A model generated the notes under the pieces. The model made no database searches. It saw only the letters and a program-made list of their open reading frames with translations, and was not told where the DNA came from. Of a stretch of DNA of 5,347 bases, positions 1 to 5,347 are shown piece by piece. Position numbers and translations under genes: made by a program. This DNA comes from Bacteroidota bacterium (GTDB lineage: Bacteria > Bacteroidota > Bacteroidia > JAADEI01): positions 1 through 5,347 of the forward strand of contig WFXT01000109.1 of the NCBI GenBank assembly GCA_015490475.1. Direction: 5' to 3'. Numbering within the stretch: position 1 is the stretch's first letter; each line of letters begins with the position of its first letter.

Positions 1-244
1 GAAAATGAACAACCAGAGGATGATAGGTAGGAAAATCCCTTAAATATATCTCTTCATCCGACTGCTCAGTAACAGCCTGACCACCTGCTAAGCCGCTAGC
101 CGTGTCATTAATAACTCGAGCAGCACTCTCCTGAGAAGTGCCTTCTTGCTGATTATCATGGTCGTGTCCAATGTGCGCTGATGCTACATATGAAGACACT
201 AAGAAAGCAAACATCAACAATCCTACCCTTATCATTTTTACCAT
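1..244 (-). CDS. Exported DUF2231-like membrane protein, N-terminal part
   Basis: I translated this reading frame by hand. It gives 81 codons with no stop and runs off the left edge, so only the N-terminus is visible. Residues 1-23 look like a Sec signal peptide: basic K3 and R6, a hydrophobic stretch from about residue 7 to 20, and an A-S-A cleavage site before His24. The mature protein would start HIGHDHD, followed by a polar linker rich in Q, S, G and A (about 31-64). It ends in FPTYHPLVVHF, which resembles the HP-x-x-VHFP signature opening the first membrane helix of DUF2231 proteins. The paired histidines could bind heme or metal, but that is inference. The start could instead be ATG at 235 (M4), which keeps the signal peptide; neither start has a Shine-Dalgarno sequence. 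It follows the chaperone gene after 111 bases, so it may or may not belong to the operon. The family call is moderate and the function unknown. Confidence 0.72.
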   Translation of the reverse strand, partial: MVKMIRVGLLMFAFLVSSYVASAHIGHDHDNQQEGTSQESAARVINDTASGLAGGQAVTEQSDEEIYLRDFPTYHPLVVHF

Positions 245-260
245 AATGGCAATTTATATC

Positions 261-290
261 CAAAGATACATATCCTTCTGCAAAACAGAA
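261..290 (-). promoter_or_regulatory. Possible Bacteroidota-type promoter (TAnnTTTG)
   Basis: On the minus strand, TATCTTTG (268 down to 261) matches the TAnnTTTG -7 element known from Bacteroidota. TTCTG (290 down to 286) lies 17 bases upstream as a poor match to the TTTG -33 element; a true TTTG at 284-281 is too close, at 12 bases. Transcription would begin roughly 10 bases before the ATG at 244. An 8-base match in an AT-rich gap can easily arise by chance, and the element applies only if the host is of that lineage. Confidence 0.22.
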
Positions 291-293
291 GGA
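273..293. repeat. Perfect inverted repeat, 8-bp stem, 5-base loop
   Basis: tccttctg (273-280) and cagaagga (286-293) are perfect reverse complements around a 5-base loop, caaaa on the plus strand. The hairpin lies between the chaperone stop codon and the next gene. Neither strand has a T-run after it, so it is not a standard intrinsic terminator. It could attenuate transcription, protect an mRNA end between the two genes, or mean nothing. Confidence 0.5.
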
Positions 294-355
294 GCGCAGT
301 TCATCGTGCGGGATTTGATACTCAAAAATTCCTAGAAAAAGTATGAAATAACTGA

Positions 356-934
356 TTAACTGTTATTCTCTATTTCATTATATAGTATTCTTACTGCATA
401 TGCATAAAAACCATCTGGTTTTACTTGCTCTATCTTGTCTTTTAATTTTTGAATAAACCCTTTGACATTATTAAGTAGAAAAGTTTTGTAAGCCTTTTCG
501 GTTACCTCTTTCTTTTGAGCAGAGTCAGCGTTCAACTGTTTTATGCACATGATGGACAAGAATTCCAACTCCCGAGTTATATGGTCAGGAGCTTCTCCAC
601 TGCGAGGCTCAAAGCCAAACATCTTATAGAGCGATGCAAGATTGTAATATACATCATATTCTGGATGTGCTGCCGTCTCACACATGGGCACCTTACCAGT
701 GAAGAACACTTCGGAATACTCCCTCTGAAGGGCTTCAAAGTCAGAACTCTTGCTCAACAATACTGTTATCTTTTCCTTAAGATCTGCTGGCAAAAGACCA
801 CTACTAAGCATGTCTTGTGCAAGCTCCCGCCAAGTCAAAACCACTTCCTCCGAAGGGTAGTTAAACACAAGGCTAAACAGTCTAAAGAGATCAGCCTGTC
901 TTACAAGCTTTATTGCAGCTTCAATGGTATCCAT
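356..934 (-). CDS. TorD/NarJ-type molybdoenzyme assembly chaperone (delta subunit)
   Basis: This 192-residue cytoplasmic protein is of the TorD/DmsD/NarJ family, whose members bind the molybdoenzyme catalytic subunit before cofactor insertion and control its export. Seen in the sequence: an N-terminal helix with LFRLFSLVFNYP (16-27), EYSEVFF (72-78), CETAAHPEYD (85-94) followed by LASLYKMFGF (99-108), and the family hallmark PDHITRELEFL (116-126). FYAYAVRILYNEIE (176-189) closes the protein as a C-terminal helix. There is no signal peptide or membrane segment, and the length is usual for the family. I chose ATG at 934 because the conserved part begins there. The frame stays open upstream to an ATG at 982, which would add 16 basic residues (MGRLSKSSRRKK...). 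The chosen start overlaps the gamma gene by 25 bases, suggesting translational coupling. An AGGAGG at 953-958 lies 18 bases upstream, too far for a normal ribosome site, and also encodes Gly-Gly of gamma. It probably serves the neighbouring alpha subunit and is not part of the finished enzyme. Confidence 0.88.
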   Translation of the reverse strand: MDTIEAAIKLVRQADLFRLFSLVFNYPSEEVVLTWRELAQDMLSSGLLPADLKEKITVLLSKSSDFEALQREYSEVFFTGKVPMCETAAHPEYDVYYNLASLYKMFGFEPRSGEAPDHITRELEFLSIMCIKQLNADSAQKKEVTEKAYKTFLLNNVKGFIQKLKDKIEQVKPDGFYAYAVRILYNEIENNS

Positions 935-1830
935 GGCGTATATTGTTTTCTTCCTCCTACTTGATTTGCTGAGCCGTCCCACACAGCAAAAGCAACCATT
1001 GTCTCGGCAGGCAAAGGAGCATCTCTTGAATCAGGACTCACCATGGGCCTTACAAATATTACTCTCCAACGACCATCTTCATATTTGCCCCATGCAAAAG
1101 CATCCTGATGTAATTGAGTGGTAAAAGTACCGAATCCTTCAGCAAATGCTTCTTCAACCGGAATCTGGCGTTCAATAAGAGACACAGGGTTCCTCATCTT
1201 AATGGCAGGATTATAATCATTTTGTTCAGGAGAAAACTCCTCAACTCTTGGCATCTTCACTCCTTCTTCAGTAAACTCAGAATATATAGGTTGCTTTTTA
1301 AAATAATATAGGTCAACCCACATGTTCGGATATAGGTCCTGAATGTCAAGATATCCTTGTTCTATGTCTCTCTGCCAGATAGCCTTCCAGTGTATAATAT
1401 GAACAGGAGCTCCTTTGTTGCCCATCATAAAACTTCCGGGATTTTCTGGAGTTATAGGGAATTGAATAGCGACCTGGTCAGTAAATTTGTCCACATTAAT
1501 GATATCATCTTTTGTCGGGTCTTCCCATTCCAACAGCATTCCGAAATAATCGTCATTATATATTGCCCTAACTGTTAACTGCTTAATTACTGCATCCTGA
1601 ATAATCGGAGGTATCATATTTTGAGGCTTTAGCTCAATTAGAACAGCGGGGGCTTCTTGCCACACCTTCGCATCAGGATTGGTTAATGGAATAGTATCAC
1701 TTACCCTAATGGCAATTATTTCTTGAGAAAAACCTTCTATAGGTTTCTCTTCTGCTTTGCCACAAGATACAAGCATTCCCAGTAATGTTCCTATGAATGG
1801 CAATACAAAACCTTTACTCATGGCACCCAT
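910..1830 (-). CDS. nxrC: Heme-b gamma subunit of NXR-like enzyme, predicted lipoprotein
   Basis: This 306-residue protein belongs to the ethylbenzene dehydrogenase/DMSO reductase type II gamma family. These subunits hold one heme b between a Met and a Lys and link the Fe-S chain to an external electron carrier. Seen: a short hydrophobic leader (about 8-22) ending in the lipobox L20-V21-S22-C23, so the mature protein should start at lipidated Cys23. The family core follows: AIQFPI (121-126), SFMMGNKGAPVHIIHWKA (133-150), GRWRVIFVRPM (253-263) and VAFAVWDGSANQVGGRK (279-295). By comparison with EbdC, the likely axial ligands are Met136 (or Met135) and Lys295; this is inference. There is no CxxCH motif, so it is not a c-type cytochrome. 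The gene starts 16 bases after the beta stop, and its 3' end overlaps the chaperone gene. The leader is A-rich without a clear Shine-Dalgarno; Met4 is an alternative start that leaves the lipobox intact. The symbol is given by context, since EbdC, SerC, ClrC and DdhC are relatives. Confidence 0.85.
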   Translation of the reverse strand: MGAMSKGFVLPFIGTLLGMLVSCGKAEEKPIEGFSQEIIAIRVSDTIPLTNPDAKVWQEAPAVLIELKPQNMIPPIIQDAVIKQLTVRAIYNDDYFGMLLEWEDPTKDDIINVDKFTDQVAIQFPITPENPGSFMMGNKGAPVHIIHWKAIWQRDIEQGYLDIQDLYPNMWVDLYYFKKQPIYSEFTEEGVKMPRVEEFSPEQNDYNPAIKMRNPVSLIERQIPVEEAFAEGFGTFTTQLHQDAFAWGKYEDGRWRVIFVRPMVSPDSRDAPLPAETMVAFAVWDGSANQVGGRKQYTPWIPLKLQ

Positions 1831-1846
1831 TTTTTTAGGTTAATAT

Positions 1847-2977
1847 TTATGTTACTGTATGTCTGTAAACATTCCTTTTACCATCAAAGTACGGTCTTAT
1901 GTAGAGGGGCTCCGTGAATGGCACCTTAACAACTTCATTGCCTTTATCATCATATCCATACACATAATCTCCTTTAACCCTGAATGAATGAATGATTTTC
2001 TGGGTTGACGTAAATAGCAATAATGCTCCAAGAAGTTCTTTATCTTCTGAAGCACTTCTATATGTCTCTATCGCTTCATCCACCATTGGTCCAAACATCT
2101 GATAAAGAAACTCCCTTGGCACATGAACTGGCGGAATATAGTAAACATTGGGTTCCAGTCCAAATTGGGGATAAAGCGGCAAAGCAACTTTCTTATAATA
2201 CACCAGAAAGTCAAGCGGGTTATCACGTCTGATTTTTTCTGGCGGACTAAGAAAACCCATAAGCCTAATCTTACCTATGCATGTCTGCACACATCTGGGT
2301 TGCTCTCCCCTTTCAATAAGTGGGAAACAGGCAATGCACTTTTCACTTGTTCGCGTAACCATATTGAAGAAGACTTTCTTATAAGGACAGGCTTTAACAC
2401 ATTCTCTATAACCACGGCATCTTGTCTGGTCAACCAATACAATCCCGTCTTCCTTTCGCTTATAAATCGCTTTTCTGGGACATGCCGCCAGACATGCAGG
2501 ATAAGTACAGTGGTTACAAATTCTTGCCAGATAAAACATCCATGCCTTATGTATTCCTTGAAAGAAAGCTCCCTTTTCAATTATCTCTGTGCACTCATCC
2601 TCTCCAAGGTTAAAATGAGCATAATCTTCATCAGAAGGCAAATATCCGTTTACTTTTTCTCCCTGTGGCGCACTTTCAAAAACTGTCTTACCCTCATATA
2701 CGTTATTCTCATTCCATACCTGCTCTCCGAGTTTGGGAAGTATGGAAAGGTCCCATCCTATAGGGTAACCACCATACGGTTTTGTTTCCACATTATTCCA
2801 GAACATTGATTCCTGACCCTTGCCACTGGTCCACGTTGTCTTGCAGGCAACCGTACAGGTTTGACACTCAATGCACTTATTAATATCAAAAACCCATGCA
2901 ACCTGTTTTTCTGGTCTTGACTCTTCGTACGGATATTCCATTTCCCTTCCGATGTGCCAGTTGTAAACCTTCGGCAT
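1847..2977 (-). CDS. nxrB: NXR/NarH-like iron-sulfur beta subunit
   Basis: This 376-residue electron-transfer subunit passes electrons between the molybdenum subunit and the gamma heme. Four cysteine motifs are visible: C35-x2-C38-x2-C41-x3-C45; C154-x2-C157-x4-C162-x3-C166; C187-x5-C193-x3-C197; and C214-x2-C217-x11-C229-x3-C233. In the third motif the position of the missing cysteine is Tyr190 (CRGYRECVKACP); NarH has Trp there and holds a [3Fe-4S] cluster, so this protein probably has three [4Fe-4S] and one [3Fe-4S]. The N-terminus (MPKVYNWHIGREM) and WNNVETKPYGGYP (60-72) strongly resemble Nitrospira and anammox NxrB. At 376 residues it is, from memory, somewhat shorter than those (about 410-430). 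No signal peptide is seen, so if the enzyme is exported, beta would travel with alpha through Tat. The gene starts 37 bases after the alpha stop, behind an A-rich leader with at best a weak GAGA ribosome site. Family certain; substrate inferred from NXR likeness. Confidence 0.92.
   Translation of the reverse strand: MPKVYNWHIGREMEYPYEESRPEKQVAWVFDINKCIECQTCTVACKTTWTSGKGQESMFWNNVETKPYGGYPIGWDLSILPKLGEQVWNENNVYEGKTVFESAPQGEKVNGYLPSDEDYAHFNLGEDECTEIIEKGAFFQGIHKAWMFYLARICNHCTYPACLAACPRKAIYKRKEDGIVLVDQTRCRGYRECVKACPYKKVFFNMVTRTSEKCIACFPLIERGEQPRCVQTCIGKIRLMGFLSPPEKIRRDNPLDFLVYYKKVALPLYPQFGLEPNVYYIPPVHVPREFLYQMFGPMVDEAIETYRSASEDKELLGALLLFTSTQKIIHSFRVKGDYVYGYDDKGNEVVKVPFTEPLYIRPYFDGKRNVYRHTVT
1981..1995. 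repeat. Short tandem repeat, (TGAA) x 3.75
   Basis: tgaa is repeated three times and followed by tga, inside the beta gene, where it encodes part of KIIHSFR (326-333 region). A gain or loss of one 4-base unit would shift the frame near the C-terminus, after all cysteine motifs. It is short and probably of no consequence. Confidence 0.6.
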
Positions 2978-3014
2978 TTTTCTCTTTTTTGGTAGTTATT
3001 ATTGTTTTAAGAGC

Positions 3015-5347
3015 TCATCCATTGTTTTTAGCAACTTTGACGAACTGCCCACTTATGTAGGCTTTCATTTGTTGATTCTCATGGGTAGGTCTAATACCCT
3101 TTTTGATAAATTGATAAACAAGACTTTCTTTACCAGAACGTTCTGCCAATTCCACCTTAACAAAAGATTCCCGTGGTGCCCCTGTTGGACAATGGATGTC
3201 AGGAGCAAAACCTTTTCCTATTTTTTGTCCAAACAGTCCCTTTCTTACTAGTGAATCAGTCGTATGAGTTGGTTTTATTAATCCCCTGGTACAGGATTGA
3301 TGACTTCCATATCTAAAAATTGACTGATAGCCTGTCCTTGGATTTTTCGCCAGTTTAGAGGGATGTTTTTCATGTGCTTCCACAGTTCCCAGAGTGGCGG
3401 CATAAGCATTATGCCACATACGTAGTATTCCCCGAGGAGTTCCCGGATAATACCTTATGCGCGCCATTAGTCTGGCTGTCTTGTATTCCAGAGAATCTTT
3501 CTTTTTCTGCCAACCTCTAAAAGGTCTGTCTTCAGGGTCAGCATCAATCCATACATAATCTCCATCTTCCAGTCCGAGTTCTTTTGCATCAAGCGGATTG
3601 ATATCAACAAAGAACTCCATTATATAAGGCATCCTTTTATCCCTGCGATAAATATCAGTAAATGGTCCAAACCACACCGCAATTATATCTGTATCTACTG
3701 GGGTTGTATGAGCACCATGCCTGAATTTGGGCGTATGGAATATAAATCTATATTTGGGGTCTTTAGCATTGAGAGGATGCTTGGTTTTCTTGACCTCTAC
3801 CCATGGTTTAACTACATTTCTAACCTGTCGCATATCTACTGACAGGTCATTGGGGTCTGCACCCCAATCTTCTGGTGTTTCCGGCTTGATGGCAGGATGC
3901 ATTTTTGCTACAATAACATTGGGTTCATAAAATGTAGAATCAACAGGTTCCCTATATACAGGGAGATTTTCACCATGCATCCTGAATTCGTCTTCCTCAC
4001 GGAAAAACTCCAGTCTTCCAGTCTTAGTGTACCATGGTTTTTCCTCTACCATTTGTTCATATCCCACCCACTTAGGATAAGTTCTCGTCATAACAAGAAC
4101 CGGTTCCCCTCGTTTGGCTTTCTTCTCAAGTTCATAAACATCATATCCTTTCATTGCATTTGAATGGTCAAAAATCCTCTGCAGATAAAGTTCTGGTTTC
4201 CCTTCATTAACAAATTTCCAGTAGTCTTCAAATCGCTTGTCGCCTGTCAATTTAGCCAGATGTCGGGCTACTCCAGCCGCACATTCTATGTCTCCCCTTG
4301 TATTATAGATTCTTGGCAGCGGGCTCCTTGGAAATATCATAAGGAATGGATTAGTAACTGAAATCGTAGCATCCATATTCTTCATGTCTGCCCATGAATC
4401 AACAGCAAAAATGACATCGGAATATTCACAGCTTGCTGTCCACCACCATTCATTTATCACAACCATTTCTACTCGTGGCAAAACATTAAAAATTGTATCA
4501 TAATGCCACTTAGCATTACCTATAAGGGAATTAGAATTAGTTACCCATATCATCTTGGTAGGCGTAGGAATATGTGTGTCCCCCGTTATTTTTTTCTTAC
4601 CGACCTTTTGATATTTTTCCCCTTCGTTGAAGAAGTGCACCGATTCAGCAGAGAAGTATTTTTTAACCTTGACTGGTTGTCCTGGTTCTGTTTGAATATT
4701 GAATGGGTCCTCTGCTATATATGTAGGCAATCCAGAGAATAAGGCAGCCCTATAGTTGCCCGCATAACTTCCTATATTGCCGGTAACCGTACCTATATTT
4801 TTAGTCAGTGCAGCAAGGAAGAACATTGTTCTGTCCTTATTGTCATTGTTGAAGAACTGATTAGGACCCATTCCAACAGCAATAAGTGTCTTTCCTGCAT
4901 GCTTTGCAAAGTCACGTGCTATTTGAATTATTCCTTCTTTTGGAGCCCATGTTATTTCGGACACCGTATCAGGGTCAAAATTCTCAAGGACATATTGCTT
5001 TATAAGGTCAAAAACTGGTCTGACCTCTACCTCTTTGCCATCAGCAAGTTTCACCTTATAGGTTCCCTCCAAAGCAGGGTCAATGCCTTTCTGGAACATT
5101 CGTTCTCCATAATCATCCCGTGTAAGAACCTTTAAAGAGTTAGAACGCACATCCCACACCATAAAATCACCCCATTCATTACGCATTGACTCGGTAACTA
5201 TAGGAGCGGGATGTTCTGTTGGAGGACCCACCTTTTCACCTTCCTTTATAACTTTTATGTAGTTAGACAAAGGTTTAGGCTTATAATTGGGGTCTATATC
5301 AGAGGGACGCAGATATTTAAGGTTATCCATTCTGACAAGAACAGGAA
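3015..5347 (-). CDS. nxrA: NXR-like molybdopterin catalytic alpha subunit, C-terminal part
   Basis: About 776 residues are visible. The gene is cut by the right edge: the frame stays open past the Met at 5330 (upstream residues PVLVR), and PVLVRMDNLKYLRPSD is a mid-protein motif of type II DMSO-reductase subunits. Full NxrA proteins are about 1,150 residues, so roughly a third is missing, including any Tat signal, the N-terminal Fe-S ligands and the Asp that binds Mo. Counting from the Met at 5330, molybdopterin-dinucleotide contacts include GMGPNQFFNNDNKDR (153-167) and TGNIGSYAGNY (183-193). IWVTNSNSLIGN (261-272) and SDVIFAVDSWAD (304-315) follow. The Molydop_binding domain spans about 527-730, with FVDINPLDAKELGLEDGDYV (574-593) and RYYPGTPRG (626-634). 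Strongly NXR-like stretches are KFRHGAHTTPVDTDI (535-549), HQSCTR (677-682) and HCPTGAPRESFVK (713-725). The enzyme would interconvert nitrite and nitrate, working with the beta and gamma subunits downstream. Direction and exact substrate are not decided by the visible part. Confidence 0.92.
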   Translation of the reverse strand, partial: PVLVRMDNLKYLRPSDIDPNYKPKPLSNYIKVIKEGEKVGPPTEHPAPIVTESMRNEWGDFMVWDVRSNSLKVLTRDDYGERMFQKGIDPALEGTYKVKLADGKEVEVRPVFDLIKQYVLENFDPDTVSEITWAPKEGIIQIARDFAKHAGKTLIAVGMGPNQFFNNDNKDRTMFFLAALTKNIGTVTGNIGSYAGNYRAALFSGLPTYIAEDPFNIQTEPGQPVKVKKYFSAESVHFFNEGEKYQKVGKKKITGDTHIPTPTKMIWVTNSNSLIGNAKWHYDTIFNVLPRVEMVVINEWWWTASCEYSDVIFAVDSWADMKNMDATISVTNPFLMIFPRSPLPRIYNTRGDIECAAGVARHLAKLTGDKRFEDYWKFVNEGKPELYLQRIFDHSNAMKGYDVYELEKKAKRGEPVLVMTRTYPKWVGYEQMVEEKPWYTKTGRLEFFREEDEFRMHGENLPVYREPVDSTFYEPNVIVAKMHPAIKPETPEDWGADPNDLSVDMRQVRNVVKPWVEVKKTKHPLNAKDPKYRFIFHTPKFRHGAHTTPVDTDIIAVWFGPFTDIYRRDKRMPYIMEFFVDINPLDAKELGLEDGDYVWIDADPEDRPFRGWQKKKDSLEYKTARLMARIRYYPGTPRGILRMWHNAYAATLGTVEAHEKHPSKLAKNPRTGYQSIFRYGSHQSCTRGLIKPTHTTDSLVRKGLFGQKIGKGFAPDIHCPTGAPRESFVKVELAERSGKESLVYQFIKKGIRPTHENQQMKAYISGQFVKVAKNNG

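Noticed and set aside
254..279. Mini-ORF MYLWI after AGAAGGA before the DUF2231-like gene, as a leader peptide
   Set aside because: The AGAAGGA is one base from the ATG, too close for a ribosome site, and it is simply one arm of the inverted repeat.
273..293. The inverted repeat as a rho-independent terminator for the enzyme operon
   Set aside because: The stem is only 8 bp with half G+C, and neither side is followed by a T-run.
515..964. Open plus-strand frame of 149 codons opposite the chaperone gene
   Set aside because: It is antisense to the conserved TorD-like frame, its product resembles no family I know, and no start signal supports it.
2275..2580. Open minus-strand frame of 101 codons inside the beta gene in another frame
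   Set aside because: The beta frame carries all the cysteine motifs across this region; the alternative frame shows nothing recognisable.
2123..2809. Open plus-strand frame of 228 codons opposite the beta gene
   Set aside because: It lies wholly antisense to a gene with clear Fe-S motifs, has no recognisable domain and an erratic composition rich in Cys, Phe, Ser and Ile typical of a shadow frame.
5328..5330. ATG at 5330 as the true start of the alpha gene
   Set aside because: The frame remains open upstream, the surrounding PVLVR-MDNLKYLRPSD is an internal family motif, and the protein would lack the whole N-terminal third.
1..5347. Mobile elements, CRISPR, tRNA or other RNA genes
   Set aside because: No transposase, spaced direct repeats, terminal inverted repeats or tRNA-like fold was seen, and almost every base belongs to the coding frames described.

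Overview
The window is one block of genes, all on the minus strand. It encodes most of a molybdenum/iron-sulfur oxidoreductase of the type II DMSO-reductase family, close to the periplasm-facing nitrite oxidoreductases (NXR) of Nitrospira, Nitrospina and anammox bacteria. In order of transcription (right to left) it holds: the C-terminal part of a catalytic alpha subunit (3015-5347, running off the right edge); an iron-sulfur beta subunit (1847-2977); a heme-b gamma subunit with a lipoprotein signal (910-1830); a TorD/NarJ-type assembly chaperone (356-934); a 111-base gap (245-355); and the first 81 codons of a predicted exported membrane protein with an HPLVVHF motif like DUF2231 proteins (1-244, running off the left edge).

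How the parts should work together: alpha carries the bis-MGD molybdenum site. Beta carries four cysteine motifs that pass electrons along a chain of Fe-S clusters. Gamma holds a heme b that exchanges electrons with an external carrier. The chaperone holds alpha until its cofactor is inserted and does not remain in the enzyme. Beta has no signal peptide and gamma has a Sec/lipoprotein signal. This fits a complex exported with alpha by Tat and held on the outer face of the membrane by gamma's lipid. No NarI-like membrane cytochrome is visible. The DUF2231-like protein could be a membrane partner, but this rests only on position.

Organism: the DNA is moderately AT-rich (about 40% GC by eye). 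The visible gene starts have A-rich leaders with weak or no Shine-Dalgarno sequence. Together with a TAnnTTTG-like element and a lipoprotein gamma subunit, this would suit the Bacteroidota/Ignavibacteria/Calditrichota side of the tree. The NxrA/NxrB sequences themselves are equally compatible with anammox Planctomycetota or another nitrite/nitrate-metabolising phylum, so I do not assign a phylum. Whether the enzyme runs as nitrite oxidase or nitrate reductase cannot be told from the visible part.

No tRNA, rRNA, insertion sequence, CRISPR array or origin was seen. Apart from the 111-base gap, the window is essentially all coding.
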